From: Aminobacter carboxidus
GTDB taxonomy: Bacteria > Pseudomonadota > Alphaproteobacteria > Rhizobiales > Rhizobiaceae
Direction: 5' to 3'
Length of the DNA: 64,000 bases
Assembly (NCBI RefSeq): GCF_014863355.1
Contig: NZ_JACZEP010000001.1
Location: forward strand, 1,543,410 to 1,607,409
Positions 17,924 to 26,247 of the stretch are shown piece by piece (the first letter of the stretch is position 1; the number at the start of each line of letters is the position of its first letter). The position numbers were made by a program, and so were the translations under genes. The notes under the pieces were generated by a model, which was given only the letters and a program-made list of their open reading frames with translations, searched no databases and had not been told where the DNA came from.

Positions 17924-18700
17924 TCACAGGGGCGCGGGTCTCTTCGTTTCGACGAGTTGCACATCCGATTCCGCGCAGATCTTGCGGATGCTCGGGATGT
18001 CGCAGTGATCGGTGATGAAGGTGTCCATCTGTGACAGATGCGCGATGCGCACCGGTGCGGTGCGCTCGAACTTGGTCTGGTCCGACACCAAAATGACATG
18101 GCGCGCATTGGCGATGATCGCCTGCGCCACCTTGACCTCGCGGAAGTCGAAGTCGAGAAGAGCGCCGTCATGGTCGATCGCCGAGGCGCCGATCACCGCG
18201 TAGTCGACTTTGAACTGGCGGATGAAGTCGACAGCCGCTTCGCCGACAATGCCACCGTCCGAACCGCGGACGACGCCACCGGCAATCACCACCTCCATGT
18301 CGGGATAGACGCGCATCCGGTTGGCGACATTGATGTTGTTGGTGATGACCATCAGCCCCTTGTGGTCGAGCAGCGCCTTGCCGACTGCTTCCGTGGTCGT
18401 GCCTATGTTGACGAACAGCGAGGCATTGTCGGGGATGATCCGCGCCGCCGCCTGGCCGATCGCGTCCTTTTCGTCGGCGGCGATCTTGCGCCGCGCCTCA
18501 TATTCCAGGTTCTCGATGCCGGAGGGAAACAGCGCCCCGCCATGGATGCGGCTCAGCAGACGCTGGTCGCACAAATCGTTGAGATCCTTGCGGATCGTCT
18601 GCGGCGTGACCTGGAAATGCGTCGCCAGGTCGTCGACCAGCACGCGCCCATTGTCCTTGGCGAGTTGGATGATCTCTGACTGGCGTGGCGACAGATACAT
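17924..18700 (-). CDS. DeoR/GlpR-family transcriptional regulator
   Basis: This 258-residue repressor starts MYLSPRQSEIIQLAKDNG. It has an N-terminal winged helix-turn-helix (VDDLATHFQVTPQTIRKDLNDL, residues 22-43, quoted here only to locate it). A sugar-phosphate-sensing domain follows, with NIGTTTEAVGKAL near residue 100 and GASAIDHDGALLDFD near 200. The closest type is GlpR, the glycerol-3-phosphate regulon repressor, but no glp gene is adjacent, so the effector is inferred only. It is divergent from terC; the 361-base gap holds structured sequence described separately. A longer reading frame to 18952 is non-homologous and was rejected. Confidence 0.85.
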   Translation of the reverse strand: MYLSPRQSEIIQLAKDNGRVLVDDLATHFQVTPQTIRKDLNDLCDQRLLSRIHGGALFPSGIENLEYEARRKIAADEKDAIGQAAARIIPDNASLFVNIGTTTEAVGKALLDHKGLMVITNNINVANRMRVYPDMEVVIAGGVVRGSDGGIVGEAAVDFIRQFKVDYAVIGASAIDHDGALLDFDFREVKVAQAIIANARHVILVSDQTKFERTAPVRIAHLSQMDTFITDHCDIPSIRKICAESDVQLVETKRPAPL

Positions 18701-18870
18701 TGCAGGCGTTCCCCGAATTTCGTTTTGACCGACGATAGGCGAAAACGAAAGCAGTGAAAAGGCGCTTCGAAAGTCACATCGAAGCCGCATTCGCTGGATA
18801 TCCGGCCGGACGCCGGATGTGGAACAAGCGCGCTTTCGAGCTTGAATTTGCCCCAGCGATCGACTAGGAA

Positions 18871-19014
18871 GCTGCCACCCAGGCCGGGCCCCTCTGGCAG
18901 CCACGATGGCTGCGATGTCGGACTGGAGTTCCAATCCGGCGGCCTGGCTCAAATGTACTCACCACTCAGCACGTCCTGATTCTTGCTACCCGGATACCAT
19001 CCGGGCACAGCAAG
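18871..19014 (+). promoter_or_regulatory. Structured leader region upstream of terC, with mutually exclusive stems
   Basis: Several perfect pairings occur. CCAGGCC (18879-18885) pairs with GGCCTGG (18941-18947) and would enclose two hairpins. These are GCAGCCA/TGGCTGC (18897-18903 with 18907-18913) and CGGA-c-TGG/CCA-a-TCCG (18919-18938). GCTGCCA (18871-18877) can instead pair with TGGCAGC (18895-18901), excluding the first hairpin. A further bulged stem, CTTGCT..CCCGGAT/ATCCGGG..AGCAAG (18982-19014), lies 48 bases before the terC ATG. The conserved GGGGAGUA of the yybP-ykoY manganese riboswitch was not found. Function is inferred from structure and position alone. Confidence 0.45.
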
Positions 19015-19061
19015 TCATGTCTGCAAGCCACGCCGCCCTTGCTGAAAGCAAAGGGTGCCAT

Positions 19062-19718
19062 ATGACAGAATTCTTTACTCCCGAGGCCTTAACCGCCCTG
19101 TTCCAGGTCATCATGATCGATCTGGTGCTGGCCGGCGACAATGCCATCGTCATCGGTCTCGCGGCTGCGGGCCTGCCCAAGGACCAGCGCGCCAAGGCGA
19201 TCCTGGTCGGCATCATCGCCGCGACTGTTCTCCGTATCGGCTTTGCCGCTGCCACGACCCAACTTCTCCAAATCGTCGGTCTGCTTCTCGCCGGCGGCGT
19301 GCTGCTTTTGTGGGTGTGCTGGAAGATGTGGCGCGAACTCCGCCACAGCCACGCAGAGGAAACCCAGGGCGTCGAAGCCCTGACCGGTGAAGACATCGAC
19401 AAGGACGGCAAGGTCGCGGGAACAGCGCCGCGCAAGACCTTCGCCCAGGCCGCCTGGCAGATCCTCATCGCCGACGTGTCGATGTCACTCGACAACGTGC
19501 TGGCGGTAGCCGGTGCCGCGCGCGACCATCCGAATGTGCTGATCTTCGGCCTGGTGCTGTCGATCGCGCTGATGGGCATTGCCGCAAGCTTCATCGCCAA
19601 CCTGCTGCAAAAGTACCGCTGGATCGCCTATGTCGGCCTGGTCATCATTCTCTATGTCGCCGGCGAGATGATCTATCGCGGCACAATCGAGGTACTGCCT
19701 TACATCCACGGCACCTGA
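19062..19718 (+). CDS. TerC/YjbE-family integral membrane protein, putative metal exporter
   Basis: This 218-residue membrane protein has about seven helices. Both TerC-family acidic motifs are visible: IDLVLAGDNAIVIGLA (near residues 18-33) and ADVSMSLDNVLAVAG (near 139-153). These Asp residues are thought to bind metal; TerC/YjbE proteins are linked to Mn2+ efflux and exoenzyme metalation. A charged loop (residues 90-125, HSHAEETQGVEALTGEDIDKD) separates the halves. The ATG at 19062 is chosen because AAGGG lies six bases upstream and the family starts here. The structured leader upstream may control it. A strong terminator follows. Confidence 0.88.
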   Translation: MTEFFTPEALTALFQVIMIDLVLAGDNAIVIGLAAAGLPKDQRAKAILVGIIAATVLRIGFAAATTQLLQIVGLLLAGGVLLLWVCWKMWRELRHSHAEETQGVEALTGEDIDKDGKVAGTAPRKTFAQAAWQILIADVSMSLDNVLAVAGAARDHPNVLIFGLVLSIALMGIAASFIANLLQKYRWIAYVGLVIILYVAGEMIYRGTIEVLPYIHGT

Positions 19719-19733
19719 CGCATCGCTTGAATA

Positions 19734-19772
19734 AAAGCCGGCCGGAACGACAGGTCCGGCCGGTTTTCTTTT
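19734..19772 (+). terminator. Rho-independent terminator after terC
   Basis: A 9-bp perfect stem CCGGCCGGA (19738-19746) pairs with TCCGGCCGG (19755-19763), has an 8-base loop, and is followed by TTTTCTTTT. It lies 19 bases after the terC stop. Confidence 0.9.
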
Positions 19773-19786
19773 ACGCCAGCTGCTGG

Positions 19787-21199
19787 CTATCCTGCGGTGA
19801 GGGCGATCTCGACGATGACCTCGAAGGCCTTGTCCACATCGGCCTCGGTCGCTTCGAACTGCCCAGCCTGGAAACGGATCACGGCGCGACCGTCGAGGCG
19901 GGTCTGCGTCAGGTAAATCCGCCCATCGCGGTTGATCGCCTCGACAAGCGCCAGGTTGTGCTGGTCGAGATCTCCGACGCCCGCCGGCACATGGCGGAAC
20001 GAAAACAGCGACAGCATCGGCTCGCTGGCGACCTCGAAATCAGGCAGGCCGTGCAGCCGTTCGGCCAGCTTTTCGCTCCAGGCAACGTGATTGCGGATCA
20101 TCGTCCGCAGCCCTTCCAATCCATGCGCGCGCAGCAGGAACCAGAGTTTCAGGGCCCGGAAACGGCGGCCAAGCGGCACCGACCATTCGGAATAGTTGGT
20201 AATGCCGTCGCGGCCATGCGTCTTGAGAAACTCCGGACGGATGGCCAGCGTCCGCACCAGGCTTTCTGGGTCGCGGATGAACTGGATCGAGCAGTCGAAC
20301 TGCGCGCCGAGCCATTTATGCGGATTGAAGACGATCGAATCGGCACCTTCGACACCGGACCAGAAATGACGGAACTCGGGGCAGATCATCGCCGACCCTG
20401 CCCACGCCGCGTCGACATGGGTGTAGAGACCGTGGCGCCTGGCCACCTCAACGACAGCGGCAATGTCGTCGGTGCCGCCAACGCTGGTGCCGCCGACACA
20501 GGCGATGATGCCCGCCGGCAGCAACCCATTTTCGCGATCCTGAACGATGGCTGCATCGAGTGCTTCAGCCGACATGGCGCGAAACCGCCCCTTGGTCGGG
20601 ATACGGACGAGGTTTTCCTCGCCGATGCCGGCAATCCAGATCGCGCGATCGATTGAGGTGTGCACGTGCTCCGAGCAATAGACGCGAATGCGCGGAGCGC
20701 CCGACAGTCCGGACTTGTTGCCTTGCCAGTCGAGCGCACGTTCGCGCATCGTCAGCACCGCGGCGAGCGTCGCCGAAGATGCCGAATCCTGGATGACGCC
20801 GGTGAAAGCCTCAGGCAGGCCGAGCGCCTGGCGCATCCAGTCGACGACGCGTGTTTCCAGTTCGGTCGCCGCCGGCGAGGTCTGCCACAGCATGCATTGT
20901 GCCGCCATGGCACTGACGAGATACTCCGCCACCACCGAAACCGGGGCAGCATTGGCCGGAAAATAGGCGAAAAAGCGCGGATGCTGCCAGTGCGTCATGC
21001 CGGGCACGATCTTGGCCTCGAAGTCGGCGAAGATCGCCTCCATCGGCTCGGCGGCCTCGGGCGGGCTGGCCTCGATCGAGGCTAGCACCTGGCCCGGCTC
21101 GACTTGCGGCCGCACCGGCCTGTCGCGCAAGCCATCGCGATAGTCGACGCCCCATTCGGCCGCCTTCAGCGACCAATGGCGAAACGCCTCGCTGTCCAT
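19787..21199 (-). CDS. Group II pyridoxal-phosphate amino acid decarboxylase (aromatic-L-amino-acid decarboxylase type)
   Basis: This 470-residue PLP enzyme is complete. The N-terminal MTHWQHPRFFAYFPANAA near residue 70 is typical of DOPA/tryptophan decarboxylase relatives. VHTSIDRAIWIAGI near 180 holds the His that stacks on PLP. HVDAAWAGSAMI near 265 holds the Asp contacting the pyridine N. NPHKWLGAQ near 295 contains the Schiff-base Lys. The substrate (Trp, Tyr, Phe or a related amino acid) cannot be fixed. It starts 40 bases after the Anbu gene on the same strand, so it may be the last gene of that operon, although it is not a usual member of Anbu clusters. Confidence 0.85.
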   Translation of the reverse strand: MDSEAFRHWSLKAAEWGVDYRDGLRDRPVRPQVEPGQVLASIEASPPEAAEPMEAIFADFEAKIVPGMTHWQHPRFFAYFPANAAPVSVVAEYLVSAMAAQCMLWQTSPAATELETRVVDWMRQALGLPEAFTGVIQDSASSATLAAVLTMRERALDWQGNKSGLSGAPRIRVYCSEHVHTSIDRAIWIAGIGEENLVRIPTKGRFRAMSAEALDAAIVQDRENGLLPAGIIACVGGTSVGGTDDIAAVVEVARRHGLYTHVDAAWAGSAMICPEFRHFWSGVEGADSIVFNPHKWLGAQFDCSIQFIRDPESLVRTLAIRPEFLKTHGRDGITNYSEWSVPLGRRFRALKLWFLLRAHGLEGLRTMIRNHVAWSEKLAERLHGLPDFEVASEPMLSLFSFRHVPAGVGDLDQHNLALVEAINRDGRIYLTQTRLDGRAVIRFQAGQFEATEADVDKAFEVIVEIALTAG

Positions 21200-21239
21200 G
21201 GCAATCCTTCCCCGCCACCAGCCTCAGCCTGGCGCTCGA

Positions 21240-21971
21240 CTATTCGACAAAATCGGGCAGGCTCTGGAATGCCGCCTTCAGTGCATCCGACCAGCCCTCG
21301 GAGACGCTGCGATAATAGGGATCGTCGGCGCCGATCCGCCTTTTCAGGCCGATCTTGAGGCTATCCTTCTCGTAGAAGGCGAGATCGAGCGGCAGGCCGA
21401 CCGACAGGTTCGATTTCAACGTCGAATCGAACGACACCATCAACAGCTTGACCGTTTCGGCAAAGCTCATCGTGCGGTCATAGGCGCGCACGATGATCGG
21501 CTTGCCATATTTGGTCTCGCCGATCTGGAAGAATGGCGTGTCATCGCTGCATTCGACGAAATTGCCTTCAGGATAGATCATGAACAGCCGGGGTTCGCTG
21601 CCCTTGACCTGGCCACCGAGGATGAACGAGGCGTTGAACGCCGCATCCGCCGTCTGTCCGGCTGGTGCCGACTGGGAGATCACTTCCTTGACCGTATCGC
21701 CGACGATGCGCGCGATCTGAAACATCGAAGGCGCTTCGAGCAGCGTCGGCGCGCGCTCGGCAACAGCCTTGGTCCGCTCGTCGAGCAGGCTTACCACGGC
21801 CTGCGTGGTGGCGAGATTGCCCGCCGACATCAAGACGACAACGCGCTCGCCTGGCTCCTCCCAGATACGCATTTTGCGAAAGGTCGAGATATTGTCGACC
21901 CCGGCATTGGTCCGCGTGTCCGACATGAACACCAGGCCACGGTCAATTTTCATGCCGACGCAATAAGTCAT
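21240..21971 (-). CDS. Anbu, proteasome-like ancestral beta-subunit peptidase
   Basis: This 243-residue Ntn-hydrolase of the Anbu/BPH family starts MTYCVGMKIDRGLVFMSDTR. Removal of Met would expose Thr1; Asp17 and a Lys at 32 (FRKM) complete the proteasome-type catalytic set. Anbu assembles into open, helical, proteasome-like rings and its physiological substrate is unknown. It is the fourth gene of a tight cluster, 34 bases after the transglutaminase-like gene. That neighbourhood is conserved in many proteobacteria and is thought to build, attach or trim a peptide-like product. No Pup ligase or ATPase ring gene is near. Confidence 0.9.
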   Translation of the reverse strand: MTYCVGMKIDRGLVFMSDTRTNAGVDNISTFRKMRIWEEPGERVVVLMSAGNLATTQAVVSLLDERTKAVAERAPTLLEAPSMFQIARIVGDTVKEVISQSAPAGQTADAAFNASFILGGQVKGSEPRLFMIYPEGNFVECSDDTPFFQIGETKYGKPIIVRAYDRTMSFAETVKLLMVSFDSTLKSNLSVGLPLDLAFYEKDSLKIGLKRRIGADDPYYRSVSEGWSDALKAAFQSLPDFVE

Positions 21972-22005
21972 CGATTCCAGTTCCGGCCAATGTTCTAATG
22001 CCGGA

Positions 22006-22800
22006 TTACTGCTCTACCGTGATGTGGACTGCAAGCCGTTCCTGCGCCTGCCCGATCAGAATGCCGGCAATCGGCATCGCTTCGCGATAGTCGCGCCCAA
22101 CCGCCACGCGCACGTAGCGTTCGTCCGGCGACATGCCGTTGGCGGCGTCGAAACCAACCCAGCCAAGCGCGCTGACATAGGCCTCCGCCCAGGCATGGCT
22201 CGCCACCTGCTCGACGGTGTCGTTCATCATCAGGTAGCCACTGACATAGCGTGCCGGAAATCCCAGCAGCCGGGCCGAGGCGGCAAATACGTGCGAGTGG
22301 TCCTGGCAGACGCCGGTGCCTTTCACCAGCGCTTCTTCGGCGGTCGTGCGCGAGTCGGTCGTGCCGGTGACATAGGCGATCCGCTGCTGGATGAGCGCCA
22401 TCAGCCCGTGCAGACGCTCCAGGTCGCCACCGCTGCCAACACTTGCCGCCAGGTCGCGGATCGTAGTGCCCGGCGCCGTCAGCGGCGTCGGATGTTCGAA
22501 CAGCCACAGCGGGGCAAAGCCGCGATGTGGCCCCGAAACACCCGCCGTATCGTTGGTCTCGACCTCGCCTTCGGCCACCACAGTGATCGCATGCGGCTCC
22601 CCATCGATGGACAGCAACCGCGTGTCGTTGCCGAACTGGTCAAGGAACCGCACTTCCTCGCGCGCGCCCTCGATGTGCAGCGCCCAGGTCAGCATCGTCT
22701 GCGCCGGACCGCTCGCCGGCCACAGGCGCAGCCGCTGCAAACCGTAGCGGATCGGCTCGTCGTAGCTGTATTCGGTGCGGTGGCTGACCTTGAGCCGCAT
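22006..22800 (-). CDS. Transglutaminase-like cysteine peptidase family protein
   Basis: This 264-residue protein has an N-terminal beta domain typical of bacterial transglutaminase-like proteins (MRLKVSHRTEYSYDEPIRYG). The transglutaminase core follows. The catalytic Cys is in KGTGVCQDHSHVFAA near residue 163, the His in ASHAWAEAYV near 201, and the Asp in VGFDAANG near 216. The triad order Cys-His-Asp is intact. There is no signal peptide. It starts 12 bases after the alpha-E gene. In this family the enzyme may act as a peptidase or amide-forming/hydrolysing partner for the ATP-grasp ligase. The substrate is not known. Confidence 0.88.
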   Translation of the reverse strand: MRLKVSHRTEYSYDEPIRYGLQRLRLWPASGPAQTMLTWALHIEGAREEVRFLDQFGNDTRLLSIDGEPHAITVVAEGEVETNDTAGVSGPHRGFAPLWLFEHPTPLTAPGTTIRDLAASVGSGGDLERLHGLMALIQQRIAYVTGTTDSRTTAEEALVKGTGVCQDHSHVFAASARLLGFPARYVSGYLMMNDTVEQVASHAWAEAYVSALGWVGFDAANGMSPDERYVRVAVGRDYREAMPIAGILIGQAQERLAVHITVEQ

Positions 22801-22812
22801 CTTCCTATCCGA

Positions 22813-23754
22813 TCAATAAAAACCGAAATCCTGGGCAACCTGATCGCCCAGCCGGTTGTTGTCCCTGATGAAGTCGGCGAGGAATTCGTGCAGACCGGTT
22901 TCGAAGATGTCCTTGATTTCGGTGCCGCGCAGCCGGGCATAGGTTCGTTCGGCGATCTCCTGCGCCGGATGGCGGGCGCCGTAATCCTCGCCGAGAAACT
23001 TCAGGTGTTCGGCGAGGAAGCGGTAGCTGAACGACAGCGACCGCGGCATGCGCGCATTGAGGATCAGGTATTCGGCGATGTTCGTCGGCTTGTACTCGGC
23101 TTCGTAAACCCAGCGATAGGACCGGTGCGCGGCCACCGAACGCAGGATCGACTCCCACTGATAGTTGTCCAGTGACGACCCGACCCAGGAAATCGAGGGC
23201 AACAGCACGTAATATTTGACGTCGAGGATGCGCGCCGTGTTGTCGGCGCGCTCGACATAGGTGCCGAGTTGAGCAAAATCGAAGATCTCGTTGCGCAGCA
23301 TGGTGCCGTAGAACGAGCCGCGGATCAGCGCAGTTTCGCGCTTGATCGCATCAAGCACGCCAGGCAGTTCGCGCTGGTCGATCGGGCTTGCCAGCACGCG
23401 CTTCAGCGACATCCAGGCTTCGTTGATGCTCTCCCAGGTTTCACGGGTCAGCGCCGTGCGCACCATGCGCGCGTTGTTGCGCGCCGTCTCGATGGCTGCC
23501 ACCGCGCTCGACGGGTTCGACATGTCGCGCAACAGGAAATCGGCGACGTTCTCCGCCGTGTAGTCGTTGTGCTTGGCGGCAAACGCGCTGGCAGCTCCAG
23601 CCGACAACAGCACCGAGTTCCATTCCTCCGAGGCATCCTGGCTGCGGGTCAGCGCAATGCGCAGGCCGGCATCGATCAGCCTCGCCATGTTTTCTGTCCG
23701 CTCGATATAGCGGTTCATCCAGTAGAGGCCGTTGGCTGTGCGTCCCAGAAGCAT
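22813..23754 (-). CDS. Alpha-E domain protein (former DUF403)
   Basis: This 313-residue all-helical protein begins MLLGRTANGLYWMNRYIERTE, the hallmark of the alpha-E superfamily. Conserved ETWESINEAW near residue 105 and ERADNTARILDVKYY near 165 are visible. Alpha-E proteins accompany circularly permuted ATP-grasp ligases almost without exception and are proposed to act with them in peptide-bond formation; no activity is established. It sits between the ATP-grasp gene (19 bases upstream) and the transglutaminase gene (12 bases downstream). Confidence 0.9.
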   Translation of the reverse strand: MLLGRTANGLYWMNRYIERTENMARLIDAGLRIALTRSQDASEEWNSVLLSAGAASAFAAKHNDYTAENVADFLLRDMSNPSSAVAAIETARNNARMVRTALTRETWESINEAWMSLKRVLASPIDQRELPGVLDAIKRETALIRGSFYGTMLRNEIFDFAQLGTYVERADNTARILDVKYYVLLPSISWVGSSLDNYQWESILRSVAAHRSYRWVYEAEYKPTNIAEYLILNARMPRSLSFSYRFLAEHLKFLGEDYGARHPAQEIAERTYARLRGTEIKDIFETGLHEFLADFIRDNNRLGDQVAQDFGFY

Positions 23755-23773
23755 GAAGTCTCAGCGTCCTCCT

Positions 23774-25186
23774 TTAGTCATCCAGCACCCACGTGTCTTT
23801 TGTCCCGCCGCCCTGCGATGAGTTGACGACCAGCGACCCCTCTTTCAGGGCAACGCGGGTCAAGCCACCCGGCACGATGCGGATCCGGTCCGAGACCAGC
23901 ACGAACGGCCTGAGATCGACATGGCGCGGCGCCAGCCCCTTCTCGGTCAGGATCGGGCAGGTCGACAGCGACAACGTCGGCTGGGCGATGTAGTTCGACG
24001 GTCTTGCGGCGAGCTTCTTGGAAAACTCCTCGCGTTCCTTCTTCGACGCGGCCGGCCCGACCAGCATGCCGTAGCCGCCCGAGCCGTGCACCTCCTTGAT
24101 CACCAGTTCGCCGAGATGCTCCTGGACGTATTTCAAACTGTCCGGCTCCGAGCAGCGCCAGGTCGGGATGTTGCCGAGGATCGGCTTGCGGCCGGTGTAG
24201 AACTCGATGATCTCCGGCATGTAGGAATAGATCGCCTTGTCGTCGGCGATGCCCGTGCCGGGCGCATTGGCGATGGTGATGTTGCCGGCGCGGTAGACGT
24301 CCATGATGCCGGGCACGCCAAGTGTCGAATCCGGCCTGAAGGTCATCGGGTCGAGATAAGCGTCGTCGACGCGGCGGTAGAGTACGTCGATGCGCTTGTA
24401 GCCTTCGGTGGTGCGCATCGCCACATGGCCGTCGACGACGCGCAAATCCTGGCCCTCGACAAGTTGCACGCCCATCTGGTCGGCCAGGAACGCGTGCTCG
24501 AAATAGGCCGAGTTGAAGCTGCCCGGCGTCAGCACCGCGATCGTCGGTGTCCCGTTTACCCCGTTAGGCCGCACCGCCGCCAGCGACTGCCGGAGCAGTT
24601 GCGGATAGTTCTCGACCGGTTGCACCTTGATGCGCTGGAACAGCTCGGGAAACAGCTGCAGCATCGTTTCGCGGTTCTCCAGCATGTAGGAGACACCTGA
24701 TGGCGTACGCGCATTGTCCTCGAGCACGTAAAACTCGTTTTCGGCGATGCGCACGATGTCGACGCCGATGATGTGCGTGTAGACCCCCGCCGGCGGCCTG
24801 ACCCCGATCATCTCAGGCAGGAAGGCCTCGTTGGTCGCGATCAGCTCGCGCGGCACGCGGCCTGCCCGCAGGATCTCCTGGCGATGGTAGATGTCGTCGA
24901 GGAAGGCGTTGAGCGCCTGGACGCGCTGCTCGATGCCTTGCGTCAGCCTGCGCCACTCATTGCCTGAAATGATGCGCGGCACGATGTCGAAAGGGATCAG
25001 CCGCTCCGATGCTTCCTGCTCGCCATAGACGGCGAAGGTGATGCCGGTCTTGCGGAAAACCCGCTCGGCATCGCGCATCTTCTCGGTAAGTCGGGCTGGG
25101 TCCTGGTTTTTGAGCCAGCCGTCATAGGCTTCGTAGGGTCTTCTCAGTCCGGCTTCGGCCGGGAGCATTTCGTCGAAAGCGACCAA
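23774..25186 (-). CDS. Circularly permuted ATP-grasp protein (former DUF404/DUF407)
   Basis: This 470-residue protein is the first gene of the Anbu cluster. A TTG start at 25186 is chosen because GAGGGGAG (25194-25201) sits seven bases upstream and the resulting N terminus VAFDEMLPAE matches the family; an extension to 25300 adds 38 unconserved residues. The core shows VLEDNARTPSGVSYMLENRE near residue 145, then a Gly-rich loop VHGSGGYGMLVGPAAS near 390, and the ending NSSQGGGTKDTWVL. These permuted ATP-grasp enzymes are predicted amidoligases that join a carboxylate to an amine with ATP. The product here is unknown. Confidence 0.88.
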   Translation of the reverse strand: MVAFDEMLPAEAGLRRPYEAYDGWLKNQDPARLTEKMRDAERVFRKTGITFAVYGEQEASERLIPFDIVPRIISGNEWRRLTQGIEQRVQALNAFLDDIYHRQEILRAGRVPRELIATNEAFLPEMIGVRPPAGVYTHIIGVDIVRIAENEFYVLEDNARTPSGVSYMLENRETMLQLFPELFQRIKVQPVENYPQLLRQSLAAVRPNGVNGTPTIAVLTPGSFNSAYFEHAFLADQMGVQLVEGQDLRVVDGHVAMRTTEGYKRIDVLYRRVDDAYLDPMTFRPDSTLGVPGIMDVYRAGNITIANAPGTGIADDKAIYSYMPEIIEFYTGRKPILGNIPTWRCSEPDSLKYVQEHLGELVIKEVHGSGGYGMLVGPAASKKEREEFSKKLAARPSNYIAQPTLSLSTCPILTEKGLAPRHVDLRPFVLVSDRIRIVPGGLTRVALKEGSLVVNSSQGGGTKDTWVLDD

Positions 25187-25339
25187 TGGCAAACTCCCCT
25201 CATGGCCAGTGAAATGACCTCGGGAGAGAAAATCAAGCGCAATCGCCTGTTTCAGGCGCAGTCGGCTCAACAATCGGGAAATTGCCCGTATTTTCGGCAA
25301 GATGCAGGGGATTTGGGCGCATCCCTGCTCTTTCCGCGC

Positions 25340-25576
25340 TCAGAACGCGCGGAAAGTCACGGTCGTGAACGTGTCCTTGATGTTGCCGATCGCATGGACC
25401 TTTTCATTGACGAAGTGCCCGATGTCTTCCTCGTCATCGACATAGAACTTGGCCAGCAGGTCGAAATTGCCGGCCGTAGAATAGATCTCCGAGGCGATCT
25501 CGGCGTCAGCCAATGCGCTCGCCACCTCGTAGGCCTTGCCGAGTTCGCATTTGATCTGCACGAAAAAGGTCTTCAT
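25340..25576 (-). CDS. Stand-alone Lrp/AsnC ligand-binding (RAM) domain protein
   Basis: This 78-residue protein starts MKTFFVQIKCELGKAYEVAS. It corresponds to just the C-terminal RAM (regulation of amino acid metabolism) domain of Lrp/AsnC regulators. FDLLAKFYVDDEEDIGHFV is the conserved strand-helix segment that builds the effector-binding dimer. There is no helix-turn-helix, so it cannot bind DNA on its own. Such solo RAM proteins may modulate full-length Lrp proteins or bind amino acids directly. It is divergent from the first DUF4864 gene. Confidence 0.88.
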   Translation of the reverse strand: MKTFFVQIKCELGKAYEVASALADAEIASEIYSTAGNFDLLAKFYVDDEEDIGHFVNEKVHAIGNIKDTFTTVTFRAF

Positions 25577-25745
25577 CGCACCGTCCGTTCCATCGTTGTC
25601 CGTCTTGTCGCAGAACGCGCCGGCCCTTTCAAGCGTGGCCGCTGCGTCGTATACAAGCCAAAAAACTTCATTCCATAGGTAACAATTTACGCTCCGCCGA
25701 CGAATACCGCTAAAGCTGTCCTCTCCCAACCGGATCAGACGCCTG

Positions 25746-26159
25746 ATGCGTAGCGCCGCAATCGCCTTCATATTGCTTGTGCTGGCCTTGCCCGCACGCG
25801 CCGATCATTTCTCGATCCACGAGGTGCAGAAGACCATCACCGAACAGATCACGGCCTTTCGCGGCGGCGACCATGCGCGCGCCTACGAACTGTCGGCGCC
25901 CAACGTGCGCGAGAACTATCCAACGCTCGCCTCCTACATGGCGCTGATCAAGGACAGCTTCCCCCCGATCGCCAATGCCAGGGCCTTCGTCTTCGGCCCC
26001 GTCGACGAGATCAACATCTCGACGATCACCCAGGAGGTCATCATCGAAGGGTCCGACGGCGGCACCTATCAGGCGTTCTACACGCTCGATCTGCAAGGCG
26101 ACGGCGTCTGGCGCATCACCGGTGTCACGATCCAGCAGGCCAATGACCGGCTGATCTGA
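25746..26159 (+). CDS. DUF4864 secreted protein, copy 1
   Basis: This 137-residue exported protein has a signal peptide cut near PARA|DH (residue 19). The DUF4864 core includes ITEQITAFRGGDHARAYELS, then PNVRENYPTLASYM and a C-terminal GDGVWRITGVTI strand. The fold resembles small NTF2/SnoaL-like cone domains, with function unknown. It is followed after 88 bases by a clear paralogue of the same length. No recognisable promoter was found. Confidence 0.82.
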   Translation: MRSAAIAFILLVLALPARADHFSIHEVQKTITEQITAFRGGDHARAYELSAPNVRENYPTLASYMALIKDSFPPIANARAFVFGPVDEINISTITQEVIIEGSDGGTYQAFYTLDLQGDGVWRITGVTIQQANDRLI

Positions 26160-26247
26160 TAAACTCCCGGCTGCATGCAACCATTTCGCCGCGCCAGCGT
26201 GTCTGCAAGCGTCGCCTGATGGTTGGCGATCTCAGGCGGAGAATGTC

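Noticed and set aside
17915..17940. Terminator between the BA14K and DeoR genes
   Set aside because: There is only a 6-bp stem with a 14-base loop and no T run; it overlaps the DeoR coding end.
18701..19061. yybP-ykoY manganese riboswitch ahead of terC
   Set aside because: The conserved GGGGAGUA loop was not found; the region is reported only as an unclassified structured leader.
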